Positions 16,938 to 26,276 are shown, counted from the stretch's first letter. The stretch: DNA of 64,000 nt from UBA1127 sp034422455 (GCA_034422455.1 DAOUJQ010000013.1:103630-167629), one strand, 5' to 3'. Translations and numbers: made by a program. Notes: a model not told the origin generated them from the letters alone.

Positions 16938-17636
16938 GTGCCGGGACGCGTCGGCGTCATACTGGTTGGAGCGGGCGAAAGCCGCCGCATGGTGGGCATC
17001 GACAAGGTGTTCGCCACCCTGCGCGGTCGGCCGGTCCTCGACTACTCCCTCGGCGTCATGGCCTCCGTCCCCGAAGTGGCCGACGGCGTGATCGTCGTCT
17101 CCGGCCACAACGTCGAGCAGGCGCAGTACGTGCTCATGCGCCGCGGCTGGTCCGTGGGCTGGAGCATCTGCACCGGCGGCGCGCGCCGACAGGACTCCGT
17201 GCAGCACGGCCTGGAGCGGATCCCCAACGCCCAATGGGTGGTCATCCACGACGTTGCCCGTCCCTGCGTCGACCGCGCGATGGTCTACCGCGGGCTGGAG
17301 GCCGCGCGGGAGACGGGCGCCGCCATCGCGGCAGTCCCGGTGACGGACACCATCAAGGTCGTCGACGGCGTCCGCGTCGCTGAAACGCCCGACCGCTCGC
17401 GCCTGTGGGCCGTGCAGACGCCGCAGGTCTTCCGCCGCGACCTGCTGGAGGCAGCATTCGCGGAGATTCGCGACGACGTGACGGACGAGGCGACGATGCT
17501 GGAGCGCATGGGCCACGCCGTCAACGTCTTCCCCGGCGACTACGGCAACGTGAAGGTCACTACGCCCCAGGACCTGGCCGTCGCCGAGGCCATCCTCGCG
17601 TCGCGCGTCGTGCCGGAGGTGCTGCCATCCGCATAG
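16938..17636 (+). CDS. ispD: 2-C-methyl-D-erythritol 4-phosphate cytidylyltransferase
   Basis: Third step of the MEP isoprenoid pathway: CTP plus MEP gives CDP-ME. The 232-residue product has the binding loop GAGESRRM followed by DKVFATLRGRPVL, then the HDVARPCVD block and VTDTIKVVDG, all conserved in IspD. GTG start at 16938 with GAGGA upstream at 16925-16930. The end of the gene overlaps ispF by ~10 bases. The glycine loop is GAGESRRM rather than the common AAGxGxRM. Confidence 0.92.
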   Translation: MPGRVGVILVGAGESRRMVGIDKVFATLRGRPVLDYSLGVMASVPEVADGVIVVSGHNVEQAQYVLMRRGWSVGWSICTGGARRQDSVQHGLERIPNAQWVVIHDVARPCVDRAMVYRGLEAARETGAAIAAVPVTDTIKVVDGVRVAETPDRSRLWAVQTPQVFRRDLLEAAFAEIRDDVTDEATMLERMGHAVNVFPGDYGNVKVTTPQDLAVAEAILASRVVPEVLPSA

Positions 17637-18103
17637 GCTCTGGCTACGACGTCCACCGCCTCGTCGAGGGTCGTCCCCTGGTGGTCGGCGGCGTCACCAT
17701 CCCCCACGACAGGGGCCTCCTCGGCCACAGCGACGGCGACGCCCTCCTCCACGCCGTCATCGATGCGCTGCTCGGGGCCGCCGGCCTCGGCGACATCGGC
17801 GGCCAGTTCCCTTCCAGCGACCCGGCCTACAGGGACGCGGACAGCCGCGAGCTGCTGCGGCGGGTGGCGTCGCTCGTAGCTGCGTCAGGTTGGAGATTGG
17901 TCAACCTGGATGCTACAATCATCGCCGAAAGGCCCGTCATGAAGCCCTACATCGGGCCCATGCAGGACTGCATTGCGGCGTGCCTGTCCGTCGAGACCGC
18001 GCAAGTCAACGTCAAGGCCAAGACCAACGACGGCCTCGGGGCGCTCGGCGGCGGCGAGGGAATCGCCGTCCACGCCGTGGCCCTGCTCGAGGAAACCCCA
18101 TGA
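17627..18103 (+). CDS. ispF: 2-C-methyl-D-erythritol 2,4-cyclodiphosphate synthase (ATC start)
   Basis: Fifth step of the MEP pathway. The 158-residue length is standard. The metal ligands in GSGYDVHRL and LLGHSDGDALLHAV, plus DIGGQFPSSD and GLGALGGGEGIAVHAV, are all present. The family's start (M-R-I-G-x-G-Y-D-V-H-R) aligns with ATC CGC ATA GGC: no ATG, GTG or TTG lies in this frame nearby. GGAGGT at 17615-17620 is exactly 6 bases before the ATC at 17627, so an ATC start inside the 3' end of ispD is the best reading. It overlaps cysS by ATGA. Confidence 0.88.
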   Translation: MRIGSGYDVHRLVEGRPLVVGGVTIPHDRGLLGHSDGDALLHAVIDALLGAAGLGDIGGQFPSSDPAYRDADSRELLRRVASLVAASGWRLVNLDATIIAERPVMKPYIGPMQDCIAACLSVETAQVNVKAKTNDGLGALGGGEGIAVHAVALLEETP

Positions 18104-19470
18104 AGCTCTACGACTCCCTGACCGGCGAAAAGAAGGACTTTGTGCCCCTGGGCGATACCGTCAAGATGTACGTCTGCGGCATCACCCCCTACTCCTCGTC
18201 CCACGTCGGCCACGCCATGTGCGCCGTCTACTTCGACACGCTGCGCCGGTACCTCGAGTACTCCGGCCACCAGGTCACGCACGTCCAGAACTTCACGGAC
18301 ATCGACGACAAGATCATCGACGCCGCCGCAAAGCAGAAGACGTCGCCGGTCACGCTGGTTGAGGAGATGGTCGAGGAGTACCTCATTGACATGGCCACCC
18401 TCAACGTCCAGCCCGCGCACATCTACCCGCGCGTCACCGACGAGGTCCCGCGCATCATTGAGATGATCGAGGGCCTCATCGACAAGGGCTTCGCGTACGA
18501 GTCGGAGGGCGACGTCTACTACCGCGTCACCAGCTTCCCCGGCTACGGCAAGCTCAGCCACCGCACGCTCGACGGCATGATGGCCGGCGCGCGCATCGAG
18601 CCGGGCCTCGGCAAGGACCACGCCATGGACTTCACCCTCTGGAAGCGCGCCAAGGCCGGCGAGCCGTCCTGGTCCAGCCCCTGGGGCGAGGGCCGCCCCG
18701 GCTGGCACATCGAGTGCAGCGCCATGGCCCTCCACTATCTCGGCCCCAACCTGGACATCCACGGCGGCGGGCAGGACCTGGTCTTCCCCCACCACGAGAA
18801 CGAGATCGCCCAGACCGAGGCGTTCACCGGCCGGGAGCCCTTCTCCCGGCACTGGGTGCACAACGGCCTGCTGCAGCTCGACCAGGACAAGATGAGCAAG
18901 TCGCTCGGCAACTTGGTCACCGTCCGGGAGGCCCTGGACAAGTTCGGCTCGGACGCGCTGCGGCTCTTCTTCCTGAACTCCCACTACCACAGCCCGCTGG
19001 CCTACTCTGAGGAAAGCCTGGTCGGGCAGCAGCGCGCCGCCGACCGCCTGCGCACGGCCCTCGGCGTCGCGGGCAGCGGCGGCGCGGCAGAGGCCGTCGA
19101 CCCGGAGCCGCACCGCGAGCGCTTCCGCGCCGCCATGGACGACGACCTGAACACGCCCCAGGCCCTCGCGGCCGTCTTCTCGCTCACCCGCGACATCAAC
19201 CGCGGCAACGAGGAGGGCAAGGGCATCGCCGCCGCGCAGGAGTGCCTGCGGGAGCTCACGGAGGTCCTCGGCCTGCGGCTGCTGCCGGACGTGGGTTCCG
19301 GCGACCAGCCCGCCCGCCCCTTCGTCGAGCTGCTGGCCGAGGTGCGGCAGGAGCTGCGAGCGTCGAAGCAGTTTGCTCTTGCCGACCGCATTCGCGACCG
19401 CCTCCAGGAGATGGGCGTGACCCTGGAGGACACGGCGGACGGCACAAACTGGCGCTTCACCGGCAACTGA
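18100..19470 (+). CDS. cysS: Cysteinyl-tRNA synthetase
   Basis: Charges tRNA-Cys in the cytosol. 456 residues. The zinc Cys lies in MYVCGITPY, the HIGH-like motif is SSHVGHA, the other zinc ligands are in WHIECSAMA and HHENEIAQ, and the KMSKS loop is DKMSKSLGN. The ATG at 18100 overlaps the ispF stop (ATGA), linking isoprenoid and translation genes in one operon, a common arrangement. Confidence 0.96.
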   Translation: MKLYDSLTGEKKDFVPLGDTVKMYVCGITPYSSSHVGHAMCAVYFDTLRRYLEYSGHQVTHVQNFTDIDDKIIDAAAKQKTSPVTLVEEMVEEYLIDMATLNVQPAHIYPRVTDEVPRIIEMIEGLIDKGFAYESEGDVYYRVTSFPGYGKLSHRTLDGMMAGARIEPGLGKDHAMDFTLWKRAKAGEPSWSSPWGEGRPGWHIECSAMALHYLGPNLDIHGGGQDLVFPHHENEIAQTEAFTGREPFSRHWVHNGLLQLDQDKMSKSLGNLVTVREALDKFGSDALRLFFLNSHYHSPLAYSEESLVGQQRAADRLRTALGVAGSGGAAEAVDPEPHRERFRAAMDDDLNTPQALAAVFSLTRDINRGNEEGKGIAAAQECLRELTEVLGLRLLPDVGSGDQPARPFVELLAEVRQELRASKQFALADRIRDRLQEMGVTLEDTADGTNWRFTGN

Positions 19471-19504
19471 TGCTTTCTTCCGCAACGCGCCCGATAGGAC
19501 TCGC

Positions 19505-20920
19505 ATGATGTCCACCGCGCTTGTCACAGACTTGACCCGCCTGCTTGCGCCGGAGCGCGTGAGCGCCGACCCCGACGAGCTCTTCCGCGTGTCCGGCGAC
19601 GCCCTCGCGGCCTACCGCGCCTTCCGCCGCACCGGCGGCGTCGAGGTGCTGCCGGTCGCCCTCGTCTCCCCCACCCGCGTCGAGGAGGTCGCCGCCGTCG
19701 CCGATTTCGCGTCCCGGCGTGGCATCCCCCTCGTCCCGCGCGGCGGCGGCACGGGCGTCATGGGCGGCGCGGTGCCCGTCGAGGGCGCAATCGTCGTCGA
19801 GCTGCGCGGGCTGGACGCCGTCCACGAGATCGACCGGGAGGGCCGCCGCGTCACCGTCGGCGCGGGCGCGATCCTGGAGGACGTGGAGGACGCCCTGGCG
19901 CCCAACGGCCTGCTCCTCGGCCACGACCCGTGGAGCCGCCCCATCGCAACGGTCGGCGGGGCCATCTCTACCAACGGCATGGGCTACCTCGCCGGCAAGT
20001 ACGGCAGCATGGGCGAGCAGGTGCTCGGCCTGCAGGTGGTGCTCGGCGACGGCAACGTCATCGAGACGCCGGGCGTGCCAAAGGTCGCCGGGCCGGACGT
20101 TGACCACCTCTTCATCGGCGCGGAGGGGGCCATGGGCATCATCACCCGCGCCACGATGCACGCCCATCCCCAGCCGGAGGCCTGCCGCCGCTGCGCCTAC
20201 CGCTTCACCAGCTTCATGGCCGGCTTCACCGCCGTGCAGGAGATGCACGCCATCGGCCTGCGCCCGGCGATGGTCGACTTCGCCGAGGAGTTTTCACGCG
20301 AGCCCATCGGCCAGCCGGCCGAGAGCGAGACCACCCTCTACCTTTCGTTCGAGGGCTTCCGCGAAGAGGCCGCAGTCCAGGCCGACCGAGGCCACCGCAT
20401 CTGCACCGCCGCCGGGGGCGAGCTGCTGCCGCCGGAGGAGGTGGAGGAGTTCTGGCGCGAGCGGCACTCGTCGGCCGAGCGCTACAAGCGCGAGGTGCAG
20501 CTCTACGGCCACGCGGCCCGCAGGCGCCGCCGCCCGTGGCGCATGGACTACCTGCACGTCGCCGTACCGGCATCGCGGGTGCCCGAGTACCACGACTACT
20601 GCCAACGGCTGCTCGCGCAGCGGGGCATCCCCGTGCGCGAGTGGTCGCTGTGGGGCCGCCCGGAGTACTTCTCGCTGCTCATCTCGGACCCGTCGCCGGA
20701 GGACCGCCCCAACGCCGCGCTCATGTCGCAGGCCGTCGACGACATCCTGTCGGCGGCGCAGGACATGGGCGGCTCGATGGAGTATTGCCACGGCGTCGGC
20801 CTCAAGCTCACGCACCTCATGCGCCGCGACCGTGGCGACGCGGGCATCGAGGCCCTCCGCCGCGTCAAGCAAGCCCTCGACCCGCAGCGCATCCTCAACC
20901 CCGGCAACCTGGACCTCTAA
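19505..20920 (+). CDS. FAD-binding oxidase (GlcD/AGPS-like)
   Basis: 471 residues of the vanillyl-alcohol oxidase/FAD-linked oxidase superfamily. The FAD domain has PRGGGTGVMGG (near 80), TVGAGAILEDVE and ATVGGAISTNGMGYLAGKYG; the C-terminal domain ends VKQALDPQRILNPGN, the classic FAD_binding_4/FAD-oxidase_C end. It may oxidise glycolate, D-lactate or a longer 2-hydroxyacid; the middle region FTAVQEMHAIGLRP resembles alkyl-DHAP synthase-like members too. No partner Fe-S subunit is adjacent. ATG 19505 or the ATG at 19508 are equally possible. Confidence 0.8.
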   Translation: MMSTALVTDLTRLLAPERVSADPDELFRVSGDALAAYRAFRRTGGVEVLPVALVSPTRVEEVAAVADFASRRGIPLVPRGGGTGVMGGAVPVEGAIVVELRGLDAVHEIDREGRRVTVGAGAILEDVEDALAPNGLLLGHDPWSRPIATVGGAISTNGMGYLAGKYGSMGEQVLGLQVVLGDGNVIETPGVPKVAGPDVDHLFIGAEGAMGIITRATMHAHPQPEACRRCAYRFTSFMAGFTAVQEMHAIGLRPAMVDFAEEFSREPIGQPAESETTLYLSFEGFREEAAVQADRGHRICTAAGGELLPPEEVEEFWRERHSSAERYKREVQLYGHAARRRRRPWRMDYLHVAVPASRVPEYHDYCQRLLAQRGIPVREWSLWGRPEYFSLLISDPSPEDRPNAALMSQAVDDILSAAQDMGGSMEYCHGVGLKLTHLMRRDRGDAGIEALRRVKQALDPQRILNPGNLDL

Positions 20921-21477
20921 CCCGACCTCTTCATACCGCCGAATGCCGGTATCCAGAAACCCCGCGCCCAACGACCCCCGCAATCGCCAGCCCTAGACTC
21001 GTCGTTCCTGCGGAGGCAGGAACCCAGAGGGGCGGGGGAGAGAGGGGCCGTTCGCCCTTACCGCGCCCTGAGCTTGCCGAAGGCGCCCCGTCCCACCCTG
21101 CCATCCCCCCCTTGTGCCTGCGCGTGCTCCATCGATACCCTCTCCACATGAAGCCCGCGACAAACCGCCCAAAATCCTTTCCTGCGGCAACTTCTGCGAT
21201 CATCCACAGCTATGGAAAACGCCGCAGTCGTCCTGGCCGCTCGAATGCATCGACTCCTATCTACGCATTGCCCCGCCAGATAGGGTCATTTCCTCTTTTC
21301 AGTTTTTTCTTTCGTTTTCCTATCTGGAATCGGCTCTTCCAGATACGGGTCGTTTACCCAGAACGACCAGGTCTTGCATACGAGTCGATTTTGGGTATCT
21401 GCCCAGGGCAACAATTGCTGCACATAGAAAGAGGAAGGTCAGGCTTCAAGGAGAACCCCGCACGGCGGCGCTGTGCC
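20921..21477. other. Intergenic region with dispersed repeats
   Basis: About 560 bases with no supported gene. It holds a type C repeat (20932-20975, ACCGCCGAATGCCGGTATCC and its tail), a type B repeat (about 20998-21036: CGTTCCTGCGGAGGCAGGAA hairpin, then CCCAGAGGGGCGGGG), a degenerate type A copy (about 21049-21090) and AT-richer DNA further on (21160-21430). ATAGGGTCATTTCC and TATCTGGAATCGG near 21280-21340 and a possible weak copy of the GTAGCTGA element near 21120-21215 are the only other structure I see. Confidence 0.5.
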
Positions 21478-22290
21478 TTAACGCGGGGTGACCCGCACAG
21501 GAGCCCCCCGCCCCACGCCCAGCGCCTCCGCCGCGCTCCCGCCGGGTTGGGCGACCTCCAGCGTGTCGTGGCTCCCGACGAGCGCCACCAGCGGCCGCGC
21601 AACGTCGTAGTGGCGGCTGAGGCCCATGACGCGCTGCCCGACGATCTCCACCACGGCGTCGGCAGGGAGCTGGTGCGCGGGAATGTTGGTCACCAGGTTG
21701 CCATAGCCGTCCACGTACACCACCTCGCCTGCCACCGCCCCGTCGCGCTCCACGGGCTGCGGGCCCGGCAGCCGCACGAGCTCGCTCACCGGCTCGCCCA
21801 TAGCGGAGGCCGCCACGCCCAGCGAGTAGTGCGCGGCCACCGGCGCGAAGACATCGCGGCCGTGGAAGGTGTTGCTGACCGTCGCGCGCCAGTACGCCGG
21901 GTTGATGAGGTGGTACGCCAATACCCCCGCGGGCAGCGGGGATAGCCCGGTCGTCGGCGTTTCGGGCGCATCGCTGCGCCAGACGACGCGGCTCAGCAGG
22001 CCGTTATCCGGCCCCACGAACGCTCCCGACGCCGTCTCGACCAGCACGGGCCGCCGCTCGCTGCCGACGCCGGGGTCGACCACGGCTACGAAGACCGTGC
22101 CCTTTGGGAACGCCGAGGCCGCGTTGCCGAGCATGAAGGCCCCGGCGGCCACGTCCTGGCGAGGGACGTCGTGGGTTATGTCTACAATCGTCGCCGAGGG
22201 GTTGACTGTGAGGATGGCGCCCTTGAGCTCACCGGCGTAGGTGTCGCGCAGACCGAAGTCGGTCAGCAGCGCGATCACCGGCGCGGCCAT
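21478..22290 (-). CDS. SAM hydrolase/adenosyltransferase family protein (DUF62)
   Basis: 270 residues of the fluorinase/chlorinase fold. Most free-standing bacterial members hydrolyse SAM to adenosine and methionine. The N-terminus IALLTDFGLRDTYAGELKGAI, the ITHDVPRQD block and VVDPGVGSERRP are family landmarks, as is the C-terminal VDGYGNLVTNIP. It ends close to the type-rich intergenic region and lies 7 bases after secG in the same direction, which in turn follows gatB. Confidence 0.85.
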   Translation of the reverse strand: MAAPVIALLTDFGLRDTYAGELKGAILTVNPSATIVDITHDVPRQDVAAGAFMLGNAASAFPKGTVFVAVVDPGVGSERRPVLVETASGAFVGPDNGLLSRVVWRSDAPETPTTGLSPLPAGVLAYHLINPAYWRATVSNTFHGRDVFAPVAAHYSLGVAASAMGEPVSELVRLPGPQPVERDGAVAGEVVYVDGYGNLVTNIPAHQLPADAVVEIVGQRVMGLSRHYDVARPLVALVGSHDTLEVAQPGGSAAEALGVGRGAPVRVTPR

Positions 22291-22297
22291 GGCGCCG

Positions 22298-22516
22298 CTA
22301 CACGGAGAAGCGGGCGCTGAGGATGGCGAGGCCGACGAAGAGGACGATGAGGCCGATGGTGAACCGGAAGAGCAGCAGCTCGATGCCGCGGCGCACGCGG
22401 AACGTGCTCTGCGCCTGCCCGAAGGCGCCGGAGCCCTCGCCCCGCACTTGCATGAGGATCACCGCCACCAACAGGACGGACACGAGGATAAGCGTGGCGT
22501 TCAGAAACGGTCCCAT
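22298..22516 (-). CDS. secG: Protein translocase subunit SecG
   Basis: 72 residues, two membrane spans (FLNATLILVSVLLVAVILMQ and FTIGLIVLFVGLAILSA) separated by the loop VRGEGSGAFGQAQSTFRVRRG. The loop replaces the usual GGLGG...FG with EGSGAFGQ. SecG is the small accessory subunit of SecYEG in the inner membrane. It lies between gatB and the SAM hydrolase gene. Confidence 0.88.
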   Translation of the reverse strand: MGPFLNATLILVSVLLVAVILMQVRGEGSGAFGQAQSTFRVRRGIELLLFRFTIGLIVLFVGLAILSARFSV

Positions 22517-22541
22517 GTGTTTGCCTTTCTTGCGCTGCCGG

Positions 22542-24017
22542 CTAGCCTCTTTGGGCGGCCAGCTGCTCCTCCAGCAGTTCGTTCACCATCGCCGGGGCGG
22601 CCCGGCCCCGCGTCGCCTTCATCACCTGGCCCACCAGGAACTTGGCCGCGTTCTCCTTGCCGCCCAGCCAGTCCTGCACCGCCTGCGGGTTGCCGTCGAT
22701 CGCCTCCCGCACGGCGGCCAGTATCGCGTCCGAGTCCGTCACCTGCGACAGTCCCTTGGCCTCCACCACCTGCCTGGGGCTCCCGCCGTCCTCGAACATG
22801 GCCTCCAGCGCCTGCTTGGCCTGCGTGCTGCTGACGGTGCGGTCGTCGACCAGGTCCACGAGCTCCGACAGCGCCGTCGCGGTCACCTTGCTCTCCCACG
22901 GCTCCAGCCCCGCCAGGTTCAGCAGCCGCGCCAGCTCCGAGTTCACCAGGTTCGCGACGGCCTTTGCCCGCGCCTGCAGCGCATCGCCCTCCAGCGCCCG
23001 CGCGCCGACGGCTTCCTCGTAGTAGTCCGCCGTCTGGCGGCTCGCGGTCAGCAACGAGGCATCGTATGCCGAGAGCCCGTACTCGCGCTGCATCCGCTCG
23101 CGCCGGGCGTCGGGCAGCTCCGGGAGGCTCTCGCGGACCTCATCGACCCACTCGCGGGAGATCAGCAGCGGGGGCAGGTCGGGCTCCGGCAGGTAGCGGT
23201 AGTCGTTGGCGTACTCCTTGGAGCGCTGCGATACCGTGACCCCCTGGTCCTCCAGCCAGCCGCGCGTCTCCTGCGACACGCGCCCGCCGCTCTCCAGCAC
23301 CTCTATCTGCCGCTGGATCTCGTACTCCAGCGACCGGTGGACGGAGCGGAAGCTGTTCATGTTCTTGACTTCCACCTTGACGCCGTACTCCGTGGAGCCC
23401 TTGGGCCGCACGGACACGTTGGCGTCGCACCGGAAGCTGCCCTGTTCCATGTCCGCCGTCGAGACGCCGATGTACCGCAGGATGGAGCGCAGCTTCACCA
23501 GGTACTGGCGGGCCTCGTCCGGGCTCCGCAGGTCGGGCTCGCCGACGACCTCCATGAGGGGCACGCCGGCACGGTTCACGTCCATGAGCGCGTAGCCGGA
23601 CCCGGCGCCGTCGCGGGCGTGCTGCAGCTTGGCGACGTCCTCCTCCAGGTGCGCCCGCGTGATGCCGACGTTGCGCGTCTCGCCGTCGCTCTCGATGGCC
23701 ATCCAGCCGCCGTACGAGATGGGGTTCTCGTACTGCGAGATCTGGTAGCCCTTCATCAGGTCCGGGTAGGAGTAGTTCTTCCGGTCGAACTGCGCGAACT
23801 CGCCGATGGAGCAGTTGAGGGCCAGCCCCGTGCGGATGACGTGCTCCACGGCCTGCTTGTTGATGACCGGCAGCACGCCCGGCATGGCGAGGCAGACCGG
23901 GCAGACGCCGGTGTTCGGCTCGTTGTCCTGGTAGTCGGCCGGGCACGAACAGAACATCTTGCTCCTGGTGAGCAGCTGCGCGTGCACCTCGAGGCCGATG
24001 ACCGGTTCCCACTCCAC
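22542..24017 (-). CDS. gatB: Aspartyl/glutamyl-tRNA amidotransferase subunit B
   Basis: GatB is the kinase/tRNA-binding subunit that, with GatA and GatC, converts Asp-tRNA-Asn or Glu-tRNA-Gln to the amidated form. 491 residues. Zinc-type cysteines in CSCPAD and GVCPVCLAMPG; the DVNRAGVPLMEVVGEPD, KVEVKNMNSFRSV and C-terminal YqeY-like domain are complete. The GTG at 24017 is the start: AAGGAG is 7 bases upstream, and the protein then reads MEWEPVIGLEVH as in the family. An ATG at 24071 would add 18 residues without a ribosome-binding site. gatA and gatC are not in the window. Confidence 0.94.
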   Translation of the reverse strand: MEWEPVIGLEVHAQLLTRSKMFCSCPADYQDNEPNTGVCPVCLAMPGVLPVINKQAVEHVIRTGLALNCSIGEFAQFDRKNYSYPDLMKGYQISQYENPISYGGWMAIESDGETRNVGITRAHLEEDVAKLQHARDGAGSGYALMDVNRAGVPLMEVVGEPDLRSPDEARQYLVKLRSILRYIGVSTADMEQGSFRCDANVSVRPKGSTEYGVKVEVKNMNSFRSVHRSLEYEIQRQIEVLESGGRVSQETRGWLEDQGVTVSQRSKEYANDYRYLPEPDLPPLLISREWVDEVRESLPELPDARRERMQREYGLSAYDASLLTASRQTADYYEEAVGARALEGDALQARAKAVANLVNSELARLLNLAGLEPWESKVTATALSELVDLVDDRTVSSTQAKQALEAMFEDGGSPRQVVEAKGLSQVTDSDAILAAVREAIDGNPQAVQDWLGGKENAAKFLVGQVMKATRGRAAPAMVNELLEEQLAAQRG

Positions 24018-24182
24018 GGGGTCGCTCCTTGCGGCGCCGCACACCATGCGATGGCGGCGGGTTTCAACCATTCAAGTATACGTTTGGCAGCTTGCGGCGG
24101 GCAAGGCGGATGCATTGACACCCCCACCCCCACAGACTAGCCTTGGGCAAGGTTTCTGGCCACTCGCTGGAGGCGCCATTCG

Positions 24183-26198
24183 ATGCTGACGTTCCGCTAC
24201 TCCCACTGGGACGGCTCCCAGCAGGTCTTCGACCCGGACAGGGACGACCTCATGGAGGCCCTGGCCGACGACCTGATGGAGCACGGCGACATCAACCGCG
24301 CCCTGCGCGACATGCTCCGCCGCGGGATGCAGATGCCCGACGGCCAGCGCCTCGATGGCCTCCGCGACCTCATGGAGCGCCTGCGCAGGCAGCGGCAGGA
24401 GCAGCTCCAGCGCTATAACCTCGACAACACGATGGAGAGCCTCAGGGAGAAGCTGAAGGACGTCCTCGACACCGAGCGCCAGGGCATGGACCGCCGCCTG
24501 CAGGAGACGGAAGAGCGGCGCGGCGAGCCCGGTGAGGACCCCACGAAGGACCAGCTCGTCGAGAACCTGCGCCGGCAGGTCGAGCGCAACAAGGAGTCGC
24601 TCGACGCCCTGCCGGAGAGCCTCGGCGGCGCCATCCGCGAACTGAACGAGAACTACGAGTTCATGGACCCGGACGCCGCCCAGAAGTTCCAGGAGCTCAT
24701 GGACGAGCTCCGCGGCCAGATGGCCAGCAACATGGTGCAGAACATGCGCCAGAACCTCCAGAACATGACCCCCGGCGACATGTCGGGCGTCCGCCAGATG
24801 CTCCGCGACCTGAACGATATGCTGGAGACCGGTGGAGAGCCGGACTTCCAGCGGTTCATGGAGAAGTACGGCAGCATGTTCGGCCCCAACCCGCCGGAGT
24901 CGCTGCAGGAGCTGCTGGAGCACATGCGCCGCCAGATGGCGCAGATGGACTCGCTCCTGAACTCGCTGTCAGAGGAGCAGCGCCGGGAGCTCATGGACCT
25001 CATGGAATCGCTCATCGACGACGAAACGGCGCGGGAGCTGGCGCGGCTATCGTCGCTGATGTCGCAGTTCCTCCCGCCGGACGACATGGGCCAGCGCTAC
25101 CCGTTCATGGGCGATGACCCCCTCGACCTGCAGGAAGCGATGCAGCTCATGGGCCACCTGCAGGACATGGACGATCTGGAGCGGCAGCTGCAGGCCGTCA
25201 TGCGCCGCGGCAACCTGGACGATCTTGACCTCGACGAGATCGAGCGGCTGCTGGGCGAGGAGGCCCGCCGCGACTTGGAGCACCTGAAGGACATCGCCCG
25301 GATGCTGGAGGAGGCCGGCTACATCCGCAGCAACGGCGACCGCATGGAGCTCACGCCGCGCGGCATCCGCAAGATCGGCCAGAAGGCCCTCAAGGAGGTC
25401 TTCGCCAACCTGAAGAAGGACCGCCTCGCCAACCATGAGCTGTATGAGACCGGCCTGACCGGCGACCTCTCCGGCGCGACGCGCCAGCACCAGTTCGGCG
25501 ATCCCTTCGACATCTCGCTGGAGCGGACGCTGAGCAACGCCATCGTCCGCAACGGCCCCGGCACGCCCGTGCGCGTGCTGCCCGGCGACTTCGAGTTGGT
25601 CGAGCGGGAGCAAGCCACGCAGGCCGCCACGTGCGTGCTGCTGGACCAGAGCCGCTCCATGGGCCACTGGGGAAGCTGGTCGTCGGCCAAGAAGGTGGCG
25701 CTGGCCCTCATCGCGCTGGTGCGCAGCAAGTTCCCGCGCGACGCCATCTACCTCATCGGCTTCTCGGACTACGGCCGGCGCATCCCGGAGGAGGCCCTGC
25801 CGGAGACGTCGTGGAACGCGTGGGTGTCCGGCACCAACATGCAGCACGCGCTGATGATGTCGCGGAAGCTGCTGAGCTACCACAAGGGCGCGACGCGGCA
25901 GGTCATCATGATCACGGACGGCGAGCCCACCGCGCACATGGAGGGCGACTACGCGGCGTTCAGCTACCCGCCCAGCTTCCGCACGATGCAGGAGACGCTG
26001 AAGGAGGTGCGCCGCTGCACTCAGGAGGGCGTGACCATCAACACCTTCATGCTGGAGTCCAACCCCTACCTGCTGGACTTCGTCGACAAGCTGACGCGCA
26101 TCAACCGGGGGCGGGCGTTCTACACGAGCCCGTACCAGCTCGGCGAGTACGTGCTTGTCGACTACATCAACAACCGCCGGAAGCGCGTGACGGCGTAG
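24183..26198 (+). CDS. VWA-domain protein with long helical N-terminus
   Basis: 671 residues. Residues 1-~440 are charged, Met/Leu/Arg/Glu-rich helices with many RRQ and LMEL-type repeats, predicted coiled coil and no membrane span. The C-terminal von Willebrand A domain begins near TCVLLDQSRSMGHW and has the complete MIDAS: DQSRS, then GTNM, then ITDGEP. Related proteins normally pair with a MoxR/ChlI-type AAA ATPase as a metal-insertion or chaperone system, but neither gene beside it is such an ATPase. Start ATG 24183 with GGAGG at 24170-24174. Confidence 0.82.
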   Translation: MLTFRYSHWDGSQQVFDPDRDDLMEALADDLMEHGDINRALRDMLRRGMQMPDGQRLDGLRDLMERLRRQRQEQLQRYNLDNTMESLREKLKDVLDTERQGMDRRLQETEERRGEPGEDPTKDQLVENLRRQVERNKESLDALPESLGGAIRELNENYEFMDPDAAQKFQELMDELRGQMASNMVQNMRQNLQNMTPGDMSGVRQMLRDLNDMLETGGEPDFQRFMEKYGSMFGPNPPESLQELLEHMRRQMAQMDSLLNSLSEEQRRELMDLMESLIDDETARELARLSSLMSQFLPPDDMGQRYPFMGDDPLDLQEAMQLMGHLQDMDDLERQLQAVMRRGNLDDLDLDEIERLLGEEARRDLEHLKDIARMLEEAGYIRSNGDRMELTPRGIRKIGQKALKEVFANLKKDRLANHELYETGLTGDLSGATRQHQFGDPFDISLERTLSNAIVRNGPGTPVRVLPGDFELVEREQATQAATCVLLDQSRSMGHWGSWSSAKKVALALIALVRSKFPRDAIYLIGFSDYGRRIPEEALPETSWNAWVSGTNMQHALMMSRKLLSYHKGATRQVIMITDGEPTAHMEGDYAAFSYPPSFRTMQETLKEVRRCTQEGVTINTFMLESNPYLLDFVDKLTRINRGRAFYTSPYQLGEYVLVDYINNRRKRVTA

Positions 26199-26210
26199 AG
26201 AGTGCCCTGC

Positions 26211-26233
26211 GGCCCTTCCACAGGCTCAGGGCG
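26211..26233 (-). repeat. Type A dispersed repeat, degenerate
   Basis: CCCTTCCACAGGCTCAGGGCGAC is the reverse complement of the GTCGCCCTGAGCCTG...GAAGGG core with one change. It sits between the VWA stop and the terminator. Confidence 0.6.
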
Positions 26234-26248
26234 ACGGGATGATAAGTA

Positions 26249-26276
26249 AGAGGGACGCCCGCTTGGGCGTCCCTCT
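26249..26276. terminator. Hairpin terminator between the VWA gene and korB
   Basis: AGAGGGACGCCC, loop GCTT, GGGCGTCCCTCT: a perfect 12-bp stem. On the minus strand the following bases are TTACTTATC, so it most likely ends korAB; it could also block read-through from the VWA gene. Confidence 0.7.

Noticed and set aside
17947..19527. A 526-codon minus-strand frame
   Set aside because: Antisense to cysS, which has complete HIGH, KMSKS and zinc-ligand motifs.
22323..24140. A 605-codon plus-strand frame over gatB
   Set aside because: gatB on the minus strand has full domain and motif support; the plus-strand product is Arg/Val/His-rich without a match.
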